Positions 1-5,888 of a DNA stretch of 10,612 bases are shown piece after piece. The stretch spans positions 1 through 10,612 of the forward strand of contig CAZIHW010000085.1 in assembly GCA_964539045.1 (NCBI GenBank), in the 5' to 3' direction. Position 1 is the first letter of the stretch; every line of letters starts with the position of its first letter. The DNA comes from UBA1227 sp964539045. Lineage in GTDB: Bacteria; Bacillota; Clostridia; Oscillospirales; Acutalibacteraceae. The notes under the pieces were generated by a model that ran no database searches, had not been told where the DNA came from, and was given only the letters and a program-made list of their open reading frames with translations. The translations under genes were made by a program, and so were the position numbers.

Positions 1-525
1 TTTTTTATAATCACCAACCGCAAACCAATCTTTTTTTGCATCGCTTGTACCTGTCTTGAGAATGAAATGCAGGTGCTTTATAAATTTTTCACTAAGCTGC
101 GATTTAGCACCCTCAATAATTTCATCGATACAGCGGAAGTGGGCGGCGGTTTCAACAATATCGTCAACGCGAACACCTTCTTCGGTTAAGCCGATCGTAT
201 TAGTTTCAAAGATATAGCGTGTCTGATCATGGGTAAGACGACTGCCTTCGATGTGATTGGAGTTGTAGGTCAGTTCAATCTGTATTTTATGATAAATTCC
301 GCCGTGGGACTGACTTCGCTTTTCCTCTTTCAGAATATCGAGCAATGTCTGCGGAGCAGGCTTGCTTTTATTACTTCTTTCGGGTTTCTCAGCGTTTTCG
401 GGAATGTTCCAAGTCTTGCCCGTAAGAAAAGCACCGGGCACACGACCTGCTGCACAATAATTCCGAACACTGCGTTCGGACGTATTCCAAATTAAAGCGA
501 CCTCTTTAACGGATAAATATTTCAT
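1..525 (-). CDS. Fic-family protein with N-terminal helix-turn-helix-like domain (partial, C-terminus outside window)
   Basis: The frame is open for 175 codons from ATG at 525-523 to the window edge, so only the N-terminal part is visible. GGAGG (complement at 533-537) lies 7 nt before the ATG. Residues about 1-45 (MKYLSVKEVALIWNTSERSV onward, then NYCAAGRVPGAF and TWNIP) resemble an excisionase/MerR-type helix-turn-helix that reads a short DNA site. Residues about 75-110 match the start of a Fic domain. TYNSNHIEG contains the S-x3-E-G inhibitory motif (S89-G94) that blocks ATP binding in self-inhibited Fic enzymes. The catalytic HPFxxGNGR loop would lie beyond position 1, so activity cannot be judged. 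By family it would transfer AMP or a related group to a protein hydroxyl. A toxin, a regulator or a housekeeping AMPylator are all possible. Fic-family assignment is firm; the DNA-binding role is inference. Confidence 0.85.
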   Translation of the reverse strand, partial: MKYLSVKEVALIWNTSERSVRNYCAAGRVPGAFLTGKTWNIPENAEKPERSNKSKPAPQTLLDILKEEKRSQSHGGIYHKIQIELTYNSNHIEGSRLTHDQTRYIFETNTIGLTEEGVRVDDIVETAAHFRCIDEIIEGAKSQLSEKFIKHLHFILKTGTSDAKKDWFAVGDYKK

Positions 526-542
526 ATAAAGACCTCCGAAAT

Positions 543-626
543 TACTGTTATCAGTATACCATAGTATCGGCAATATATCAATGTAATTAAAACAATATCT
601 ATCTGTATTTTTGCCGATAACGGCAA
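543..626. promoter_or_regulatory. Operator-like dyads around the Fic promoter
   Basis: TACTG-TTAT-CAGTA (543-556) overlaps the -10 box. TTGCCG-ATAA-CGGCAA (611-626) lies upstream of the -35 box. The 9-mer TTGCCGATA occurs at 611-619 (+) and exactly again in inverted orientation at 565-573, inside the promoter spacer; a third near-copy is at 618-626 (-). The placement suits a repressor, perhaps the helix-turn-helix part of the Fic protein itself. The repeats are seen directly; the regulator is inferred. Confidence 0.4.
553..581 (-). promoter_or_regulatory. Sigma-A-type promoter of the Fic gene
   Basis: On the minus strand TTGATA (complement 576-581), 17 nt, then TATACT (complement 553-558). 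This is one mismatch to each consensus hexamer with ideal spacing. It lies about 28 nt upstream of the Fic start codon. Confidence 0.7.
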
Positions 627-640
627 TTTTATACAAAACA

Positions 641-680
641 AAACCGACCGGTACAAAATACTGATCGGTTTCTGTTTTTA
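641..680 (-). terminator. Rho-independent terminator of sigG
   Basis: Read on the minus strand, AAACCGA pairs with TCGGTTT around a loop containing TATTTTGTA, with extra pairs (one G-U and one mismatch) inside the stem. It is followed by the T-rich tract TTGTTTTG. It begins about 20 nt after the sigG stop codon. Confidence 0.6.
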
Positions 681-692
681 TTCATCAATCGC

Positions 693-1460
693 TTATTTCT
701 GCTTTATTCTCACGAGGGCCGCCTTTTCAAGGCGAGACACCTGAGCCTGGGATATACCTATCTCTTCTGCCACTTCCATTTGGGTTTTACCCTCCATGAA
801 CCGCTTCCCCAAAATAAGCTTTTCCCTTCCGCTCAAGGATTTCAGCGCATCCTTAAGCATGATTTCATCAATCCACGCCTCATCGTTGCTCTTGTCGCCG
901 ATTTGATCCATTACATAAATGGTATCTCCGCCGTCATTATAAATGGGCTCGTACAGTGAAACAGGATCAACAATCGCCTCTAAAGCCATAACCACCTCAC
1001 TCACCGGCAAATCAAGGCTTTGGGCTATCTCCTCTATGGTAGGTTCACGCAACAATTTGTTTTGCAACTCCTCTTTTTCCCTCATGGCATGAAAAGCAGT
1101 GTCCCTTATTGAGCGGCTGACCCTGACAGGATTATTATCTCTTAAGTATCTTCTTATCTCTCCTATTATCATCGGCACCGCATATGTTGACAAGCGAACA
1201 TCAAGTTCTAAATTGAAATTATCTATAGCTTTTATCAGGCCTATTACTCCAACCTGAAAAAGATCGTCGGGATTCTCTCCCCGGTTTTGGAATCTTTGAA
1301 CCACGGAAAGCACCAACCTGAGATTACCCTGTACCAATTCATTTCTCGCCTTTGAATCTCCACTCTGCGCCTTCCTCAGGAGTTCCCTTGCCTCCGCATC
1401 TTTAATGCAAGGCAATTCATTTGTATTTATACCGCATATCTCAACTTTGCTGCACTGCAA
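693..1460 (-). CDS. sigG: RNA polymerase sporulation sigma factor SigG (late forespore)
   Basis: SigG directs RNA polymerase to late forespore genes after engulfment. The N-terminus KVEICGINTNELP is diagnostic of SigG. Region 2 follows (NLRLVLSVVQRF, residues 46-57; DDLFQVG...KAIDNF, 65-82; STYAVPMIIGEIRRYLRDNN, 91-110). Region 3 and the SigF/SigG-type stretch DPVSLYEPIYNDGGD (165-179) come next. The region 4.2 helix-turn-helix GKTQMEVAEEIGISQAQVSR is at 224-243. I chose TTG at 1460-1458 because GGAGGTG (complement 1466-1472) sits 5 nt upstream. It gives 255 residues, close to the about 260 of Bacillus SigG. The longer frame starting at ATG 1505 would place a strong Shine-Dalgarno sequence inside the gene. 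In Bacillus the gene follows spoIIGA-sigE; here its upstream neighbour is an unrelated membrane protein gene. Confidence 0.95.
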   Translation of the reverse strand: MQCSKVEICGINTNELPCIKDAEARELLRKAQSGDSKARNELVQGNLRLVLSVVQRFQNRGENPDDLFQVGVIGLIKAIDNFNLELDVRLSTYAVPMIIGEIRRYLRDNNPVRVSRSIRDTAFHAMREKEELQNKLLREPTIEEIAQSLDLPVSEVVMALEAIVDPVSLYEPIYNDGGDTIYVMDQIGDKSNDEAWIDEIMLKDALKSLSGREKLILGKRFMEGKTQMEVAEEIGISQAQVSRLEKAALVRIKQK

Positions 1461-1471
1461 AAAAACACCTC

Positions 1472-1519
1472 CGGCAAATCTCTTTAAATGAAACTTTGGT
1501 TTCACTTAAAGTATTGCCG
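1472..1519 (-). promoter_or_regulatory. sigG leader hairpin beside the Shine-Dalgarno sequence
   Basis: A 13-bp dyad with one mismatch (arms 1482-1494 and 1499-1511, four-base loop) is nested in an outer TTGCCG/CGGCAA pair (1514-1519 with 1472-1477). In the mRNA the outer stem would end on the first G of the GGAGGTG ribosome binding site. A leader hairpin damping SigG translation has been described in Bacillus subtilis, as I recall. Whether the outer stem is transcribed depends on the true transcription start. Confidence 0.6.
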
Positions 1520-1538
1520 AAGGTTAATTTGTTAATTC
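1509..1538 (-). promoter_or_regulatory. sigG: Candidate SigF/SigG-type promoter for sigG
   Basis: On the minus strand GGCAATACTT (complement 1509-1518) fits the SigF -10 pattern GGNNANANT. GAATT lies 15 nt upstream (complement 1534-1538), a weaker match to the -35 pattern. The predicted start would fall inside the first arm of the leader dyad. Confidence 0.4.
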
Positions 1539-1569
1539 AATTTTGACGGATAAATTTTATATGAATTTA

Positions 1570-2136
1570 TCAGCCTCTTGCTGTGAATATGCCCAGGAAA
1601 ATCATAGCCTGTGCAAATCCGTTTACAAACTGGGCAATCCAGTTCTTCTTAGCATCCTTGTTGAATGATTCTCTGTCTGTAGACTTCTTCAACTTGCCCA
1701 TGAAGCCCATAGCTATAAATCCGCAAACAAAGAAGATAACGGAAGGAATGGACAAAGCCCTTCCAAGTACCGTATTCCACTTGATAACCTTAGTAACGGT
1801 ACCGACTATAACTCCGACGAGAGTTGTCATAAACCCTACAGCCATGAAAGGAACAAAAATCTTATTAAGAATCTTTATATCGCCCACCTTCAGGCCCAAC
1901 AGGAGTTTCCACAAAACTTTGCAAAGTCCTGAAATAGCTACCATAACAGCTCCTACAAGTACTATCCAAAATGTTGCTCCGCTTCCTGCAAGTGCAGACG
2001 CTATCAAAACGAGGCTGGCAGAGAAGAAAATAACAGGGATTGCGTCAACCAAAGCAAGGCCCACCGTGAATCCCTCATGTTCATCAGCTAAGGATTCCTC
2101 CTGTGCTTCAGTTACTACTATCTCCTTTTCATCCAT
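1570..2136 (-). CDS. Conserved-looking integral membrane protein of unknown function
   Basis: I do not recognise a family. The ATG at 2136-2134 is preceded by AAGGGG (complement 2145-2150) at 8 nt. A frame extending to 2316 gives a basic, unlikely N-terminus with no ribosome binding site. The 188-residue product has an acidic cytosolic-type tail of about 22 residues (MDEKEIVVTEAQEESLADEH). About five hydrophobic segments follow, near residues 24-50, 54-82, 92-115, 127-147 and 166-185. A charged loop (KLKKSTDRESFNKDAKKN, 148-165) precedes the last helix. No catalytic motif is visible. It lies upstream of sigG in the same direction, but the 109-nt gap holds a separate candidate promoter, so cotranscription is uncertain. 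Confidence 0.75.
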   Translation of the reverse strand: MDEKEIVVTEAQEESLADEHEGFTVGLALVDAIPVIFFSASLVLIASALAGSGATFWIVLVGAVMVAISGLCKVLWKLLLGLKVGDIKILNKIFVPFMAVGFMTTLVGVIVGTVTKVIKWNTVLGRALSIPSVIFFVCGFIAMGFMGKLKKSTDRESFNKDAKKNWIAQFVNGFAQAMIFLGIFTARG

Positions 2137-2175
2137 AATGAATACCCCTTTCCATGCATTTTTATGAACAAATTC

Positions 2176-2214
2176 ATTATAAGTTATTTTCTTATAAATT
2201 TGCCCTTTTGTCAA
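2176..2214 (-). promoter_or_regulatory. Possible promoter elements for the membrane protein gene
   Basis: On the minus strand there is a perfect TTGACA (complement 2209-2214) and a perfect TATAAT (complement 2176-2181). They are 27 nt apart, too far to be one standard promoter. At 17 nt from TTGACA the hexamer is only GAAAAT. Either half may be used with a poor partner. Confidence 0.3.
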
Positions 2215-2243
2215 CATGAAATTTAAAAAATGTTTTCCCGGCC

Positions 2244-2257
2244 TGATGGCGCGAATT
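2244..2257. repeat. 14-bp dispersed repeat TGATGGCGCGAATT, copy 1
   Basis: An exact match to 7959-7972, the other non-coding copy. This copy lies between the divergent membrane protein and DUF2284 genes and overlaps the first base of a TTGACA (2257-2262). It is G+C-rich inside an A+T-rich spacer. Confidence 0.5.
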
Positions 2258-2279
2258 TGACACTTACTTATTTTATACA

Positions 2280-2300
2280 TGATTTTGTACACAAAAATCA
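2280..2300. promoter_or_regulatory. Near-palindrome upstream of the DUF2284 gene
   Basis: TGATTTTGT-AC-ACAAAAATCA is an inverted repeat with one extra A in the right arm. It ends 46 nt before the DUF2284 start codon. TTGACA (2257-2262) precedes it, but no good -10 box stands at 16-18 nt from that hexamer, so I only mark it as a possible binding site. Confidence 0.3.
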
Positions 2301-2346
2301 CTTTAAAAATAAGCAAATAATGTGTATGATATTTTTAGGTGATAAT

Positions 2347-2886
2347 ATGGACGATACGAAAATACAAGAATGGGTAAACGAGGCTAAAAATATCGGATTT
2401 ACCGTTGCCGCACCGCTCGACCCCAAAACACTGAAAGCATTACCATCGGTACGGGAAATGTGTGCTGTAGACAAGTGCAATGTATACGGCAAGAATTGGA
2501 CATGCCCTCCGAATTGCGGAGAGCTTGAAGAATGTGCCGAAAAAATGGCAAGATACACGAACGGAATAATAGTTCAAACCGTTGGAAATCTTTCTAAAGC
2601 CATCGATGTCAGGGCTTATATAGAAACGGAGCGAAAGCATCTGGAATGTTTTGAAAAACTTTCCCAAAGCATGCAAAAGGAGTTTCCCGATGCACTCTGC
2701 CTCGGCGCAGGCGGATGTAGGATATGTAAAAAATGTGCTTATCCTGAGCCATGCAGATTCCCGGAGAGGGCCCACTCCTCTATGGAAGCATACGGTCTGT
2801 TTGTAACGCAGGTTTGCCGTGACAACAACATAGAATACTACTACGGCGAAAAAACCATTGCCTACACTGCTTGTATTTTATTCTGA
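2347..2886 (+). CDS. DUF2284 family cysteine-rich, predicted metal-binding protein
   Basis: The 179-residue product has 13 cysteines and no membrane segment, so it is probably cytosolic. The first cysteine group is C39-x4-C44-x8-C53-x3-C57, including WTCPPNCGELEEC. The second is C124-x2-C127-x2-C130-x5-C136 (GGCRICKKCAYPEPCRFPE), which resembles an iron-sulfur or zinc site. These two groups and the WTCPP motif fit DUF2284, a family without a settled function. ATG at 2347 was chosen because AGGTGA (2337-2342) stands just before it. The frame is open back to 2230, but those upstream codons have no ribosome binding site. Length is typical for the family. It is a single gene, with a promoter for the next operon starting 5 nt after its stop codon. 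It may handle a metal or an electron. Confidence 0.8.
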   Translation: MDDTKIQEWVNEAKNIGFTVAAPLDPKTLKALPSVREMCAVDKCNVYGKNWTCPPNCGELEECAEKMARYTNGIIVQTVGNLSKAIDVRAYIETERKHLECFEKLSQSMQKEFPDALCLGAGGCRICKKCAYPEPCRFPERAHSSMEAYGLFVTQVCRDNNIEYYYGEKTIAYTACILF

Positions 2887-2890
2887 TATC

Positions 2891-2919
2891 TTGAATTATA
2901 TCAACCTGTGTAGTATAAT
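2891..2919 (+). promoter_or_regulatory. Sigma-A-type promoter of the membrane protein / acyltransferase operon
   Basis: TTGAAT (2891-2896), 17 nt, then a perfect TATAAT (2914-2919), about 70 nt before the start codon at 2990. This is one of the best promoter matches in the window. Confidence 0.75.
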
Positions 2920-2923
2920 TTAC

Positions 2924-2962
2924 CTATCGTGAGTGACCGCTCACATCTTCGTTCTACGATAG
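2924..2962 (+). promoter_or_regulatory. Operator-like dyad at the transcription start, nested in a larger inverted repeat
   Basis: GTGAGTGACCGCTCAC (2929-2944) is an imperfect 16-bp palindrome placed 10-25 nt after the -10 box, where a repressor would block initiation. Its form resembles TetR-family operators. An outer perfect 7-bp pair CTATCGT (2924-2930) / ACGATAG (2956-2962) overlaps it, so an RNA leader hairpin is an alternative. No regulator gene is adjacent. Confidence 0.45.
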
Positions 2963-2989
2963 CAACTCTGATTACTGTAAGGAGGAAAC

Positions 2990-3820
2990 ATGAAGGATTA
3001 TACAGATTTTATCGACGTTACCCTATCTGACTTTGCAAACAACGCCGAATCCGCAGAGGATCTTGAAAAGTTTAAATTTGAACGTAAGTCAGCCATGAGA
3101 AACCGTGAATTGCAGCTTCGCGAGCGTGGACTTTCCGATTCAAAGGTTATAAAAGATCTCATAATCAGTGAAAATATAGATGCCCGTCACGACTTCATAA
3201 AACTTCAGCGTAAGTCCATCGAAGCTAGAGCTGAAAAGAGGATGCTTATCCTGAAATTCCTCCTGGCCGTTGCATACTTTATGGTTATAGGTATACTGTT
3301 TATTCTTGACAGCTTCTATAATGATGACTGGGAACACTCCTGGATCATCATTGTCGGAGGTATACTCCTCTTTGCAATAATGCTCTTTCTTATGCCTAAT
3401 AAATTTCACTACAAGGGACGCAGAAAAGTACCGTTCGCCTATGCTCTGGGAATTTCCATTTTACTTATGGCAACTTTTGTTTGGCTCATAGTAGAAGTAG
3501 TATACGGCATGCACTACAGCGGTGTCATATTTGCCATAACGGGATTCCTGCTGTTTTCGGCAGATGCGGTCGTTCCCGCTCTAACCAAAGAAAAATACTC
3601 TGTTTGGCACTCGATTGTATCAACACCCCTTGCCGCAGGATGCCTATACATAACGCTCGGACTTTTCAAAATTGTTCATTGGCAAACCGGATGGCTTCTC
3701 ATAATTGCCGGTCTCGTAGTATCTATAACAATTTTCGTCAGATCCTTTAATAAAAAGTATAAAGTTTCCGAGACCACCGACAAAGTTCGTAAAAAGCCTG
3801 ATACAAAGGAGGAGCATTGA
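2990..3820 (+). CDS. Six-helix membrane protein of unknown function
   Basis: I do not recognise the family. ATG at 2990 follows AAGGAGG (2979-2985) at a good distance. The 276-residue product starts with about 85 charged, mostly helical residues (including DLEKFKFERKSAMRNRELQL), likely cytosolic and perhaps coiled. Six hydrophobic segments follow, near 86-108, 117-135, 149-171, 177-196, 208-228 and 233-252, and then a basic tail (KVRKKPDTKEEH). The helices seem to be arranged as three pairs with short turns. No transporter or enzyme motif is visible. The stop codon TGA (3818-3820) overlaps the start of the downstream acyltransferase by one base, so the two are translated together. The protein may be the membrane partner, or deliver the substrate, of that enzyme; this is inference. 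Confidence 0.75.
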   Translation: MKDYTDFIDVTLSDFANNAESAEDLEKFKFERKSAMRNRELQLRERGLSDSKVIKDLIISENIDARHDFIKLQRKSIEARAEKRMLILKFLLAVAYFMVIGILFILDSFYNDDWEHSWIIIVGGILLFAIMLFLMPNKFHYKGRRKVPFAYALGISILLMATFVWLIVEVVYGMHYSGVIFAITGFLLFSADAVVPALTKEKYSVWHSIVSTPLAAGCLYITLGLFKIVHWQTGWLLIIAGLVVSITIFVRSFNKKYKVSETTDKVRKKPDTKEEH

Positions 3821-5124
3821 TGCCTAAAAGAGAAAAGATACGTGCAGAGCTTTGGGATAAGATGCACTATATGTTCCGTGATTTCAACGACAGGATGGTA
3901 CATGTCGCTTTTACATACGACTATCTGATAGACATAGAGGCACTTAAAACAGTTATCATTTGCTTTGTTGAGAAAGTGCCCGTTTTACACTCAAGTTTTA
4001 AACCAAGCCCGATAAATCCATATTGGGAGGAACAGGATTATTGCATAGAGGACATTTTGACGGTTGTAGATGAGCCGGAAGATCTGGAAAAAGAGATCGA
4101 AAAATGCCTCATGCAGTATCTTCCCCCCGACAACCATATTCAAATTAAGGTTTCACTTATAAATAAGGACGGAAAATCCACCCTTTGTCTGGTAGTTAAT
4201 CACATGTGCATGGACGGAGGCGATTTAAAGTATTTCCTCGATTCATTTTGTAAAGGATATACCGGATACATAGAAGACGGCATAAGTCCTCTTGACGTGC
4301 GCTCCGGTTCACGTTCTTTTGAAGAAGTTTACACCGACATGTCCCCTACAGACAAAGCTTTGGCAAAAAAACTTTATAAGAATGTATCCAACAAGGATAC
4401 TCATAAAATTCCTTTTACCAAGGACAACGGTGAAGACAAACCTTTCTTTGTGAAACGAAAGATCGATTCGGAGAGATTCGGTAAAATCAAAGCTGCCGGC
4501 AAAAAGATCGATGCGACCATAAACGATATCATGGCCGGTGTTTTTCTCCATTCCATGTATGATATTACTGATTACAGCGACGATGAAGAGATAGTCTTAT
4601 CATGTGCCATAGACCTAAGGAGACTACATATCTCAGACATGTCTGACAAAGGCTATACAAACCACACAGCCTTTATGCCTGTCTCTACGCCGAGAAAAGG
4701 CAGGGATATAAAAGAGAGCATTGAGTATGCCAAAGTCAGCGCTCTCAAAAATAAAGATGACAAATTCATGGGTTTATACGGCCTTCCCCTTCTGAAATTG
4801 GCTTACACGATAATGCCGTATGCCGCTTCCGAAGAAGTTATAAAAATAGGTTACTCTAATCCTTTGCTCGCCATGAGCAACATAGGTATACTTGATCCGA
4901 AGATGCTTACCCTATGCGGACATGAGCCTATCGATGCTTTTATAACGGGTGCAGTAAAGTATAAGCCATATGCCTTGCTGACTGTTACGACATACAAAAG
5001 TGAGATAACTATCTCCATTTGCGAACGAGGAAACAGCGAAGACAGAAAGCTCGTAAACAAACTGTTTGACTGTATCGAGCAGCACCTGGATGAGTTCGTC
5101 ACATTGATGAACGATAATGATTAG
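3820..5124 (+). CDS. Condensation-domain-like CoA-dependent acyltransferase superfamily protein
   Basis: The 434-residue product is a single stand-alone domain of the size of an NRPS condensation domain or alcohol acetyltransferase. The active-site motif HxxxDG appears as H128-MCM-D132-G133 in VVNHMCMDGGDLKYFLDSF. N127 replaces the first His of the usual HHxxxDG. A later IDLRR near residue 267 fits the acyltransferase fold, while the DFGWG bridge motif of true condensation domains is not evident. By family it would transfer an acyl group to an alcohol or amine, with H128 as base; donor and acceptor are unknown. No signal peptide or membrane helix is seen. ATG at 3820 is preferred to TTG at 3817 because AAAGGAGG (3805-3812) is 7 nt before it. 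It is coupled to the membrane protein gene. No carrier protein or adenylation domain lies nearby, so a peptide synthetase role is unlikely. Confidence 0.75.
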   Translation: MPKREKIRAELWDKMHYMFRDFNDRMVHVAFTYDYLIDIEALKTVIICFVEKVPVLHSSFKPSPINPYWEEQDYCIEDILTVVDEPEDLEKEIEKCLMQYLPPDNHIQIKVSLINKDGKSTLCLVVNHMCMDGGDLKYFLDSFCKGYTGYIEDGISPLDVRSGSRSFEEVYTDMSPTDKALAKKLYKNVSNKDTHKIPFTKDNGEDKPFFVKRKIDSERFGKIKAAGKKIDATINDIMAGVFLHSMYDITDYSDDEEIVLSCAIDLRRLHISDMSDKGYTNHTAFMPVSTPRKGRDIKESIEYAKVSALKNKDDKFMGLYGLPLLKLAYTIMPYAASEEVIKIGYSNPLLAMSNIGILDPKMLTLCGHEPIDAFITGAVKYKPYALLTVTTYKSEITISICERGNSEDRKLVNKLFDCIEQHLDEFVTLMNDND

Positions 5125-5138
5125 ATAACAATTAAAAG

Positions 5139-5176
5139 AAACCCGCTGAAAGCATACCTTTCAGCGGGTTTTTGTT
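5139..5176. terminator. Strong bidirectional rho-independent terminator
   Basis: A perfect 14-bp stem, AAACCCGCTGAAAG (5139-5152) with CTTTCAGCGGGTTT (5158-5171), closes a 5-nt CATAC loop. T-rich tails lie on both strands (TTGTTGTT on plus, CTTTTAATTG on minus). It separates the convergent acyltransferase and YhhN operons. Confidence 0.9.
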
Positions 5177-5197
5177 GTTAATTCAGAGTTTATTAAT

Positions 5198-5872
5198 TCA
5201 GAATGAGAAGCTTAATGCTGCGAGCATAAGTCCCGTAAAGTAGCTAAAGCTGTTACATCTCAGAATAGCTTTGCTTTCTTTATATTTGAATTTGTGAAGC
5301 GAAATAAAGTAATCGGATATCATAAACAGGATAAGGCCGACAAAGAGGAGTACAGACTTTGTATCATGAAGGAAGAACAGTCCGGCTATAGACAGTGTTC
5401 CGTGCAATGTAACTGATATGATATACAGCGGAAACTTCTTCTTCATACCTTCATTCATATCGAACCAACCGGCTTTTACAAGATACATAAAGCCGCCGAT
5501 CAGAACAGCAAATATCAACAAGAAGAACCAATAACTTGAGAAGGCTATTCCCTTCATTGACAAGTAGATATTAACCGCAATGAAGATGATTACATTGCCG
5601 ATTGAGAATGCAATGCCGCCCTTGGTAAAGCTCCACAACAGCCATACATCGCCGATGTAGCAAAATACTATGCCTGCGAGCAGAAGTAACTGCCATGCGC
5701 CGTATGGATTGCCCAGACGTATTGTCTCAACTATGGCATAAATGAGAAACAACGAAGCAAGCGCAATTTTGTTGATAGCTCTGCGTTTGAAAACTCCGCT
5801 GGTTTCCGAAAAAAGATACGCTACCGTCATCGCCATATAAACGATAACAAAGATTAACATTGGTACAGTCAT
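5198..5872 (-). CDS. YhhN/TMEM86-type membrane protein, putative lysoplasmalogenase
   Basis: The 224-residue product is almost entirely hydrophobic, with about seven to eight membrane segments, as in the YhhN family. The family's two conserved acidic sites are visible: GDVWLLW (G74, D75) and FMISDYFISLHKF (S186, D187). An aromatic last helix (SFSYFTGLMLAAL) is also typical. Characterised members of the family (TMEM86A/B and some bacterial homologues) hydrolyse the vinyl-ether bond of lysoplasmalogen and release a fatty aldehyde; most bacterial members are untested. ATG at 5872-5870 has GGGGTGA (complement 5876-5882) just upstream. The start is 16 nt after the stop of the esterase gene, so the two form an operon. 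Family confidence is good; substrate is inferred from family. Confidence 0.8.
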   Translation of the reverse strand: MTVPMLIFVIVYMAMTVAYLFSETSGVFKRRAINKIALASLFLIYAIVETIRLGNPYGAWQLLLLAGIVFCYIGDVWLLWSFTKGGIAFSIGNVIIFIAVNIYLSMKGIAFSSYWFFLLIFAVLIGGFMYLVKAGWFDMNEGMKKKFPLYIISVTLHGTLSIAGLFFLHDTKSVLLFVGLILFMISDYFISLHKFKYKESKAILRCNSFSYFTGLMLAALSFSF

Positions 5873-5888
5873 AATTCACCCCATAAAA

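Noticed and set aside
229..495. An 88-codon open frame on the plus strand
   Set aside because: It is antisense to the Fic gene, which has promoter, ribosome binding site and recognisable motifs.
1461..1505. ATG at 1505 as start of sigG
   Set aside because: It would add 15 residues absent from SigG proteins, and would place GGAGGTG and the leader hairpin inside the coding region.
1549..1571. A+T-only inverted repeat GATAAATT / AATTTATC at the stop of the membrane protein gene
   Set aside because: The stem is weak and overlaps the stop codon, and no T-run follows, so I do not call it a terminator.
1583..2167. A 194-codon open frame on the plus strand
   Set aside because: It lies wholly opposite the membrane protein gene, has no ribosome binding site, and its translation shows no domain. 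The minus-strand frame has a ribosome binding site and clear membrane segments.
2137..2316. N-terminal extension of the membrane protein to ATG at 2316
   Set aside because: The extra 60 residues are A+T-rich translation of the promoter spacer and have no ribosome binding site, unlike ATG at 2136.
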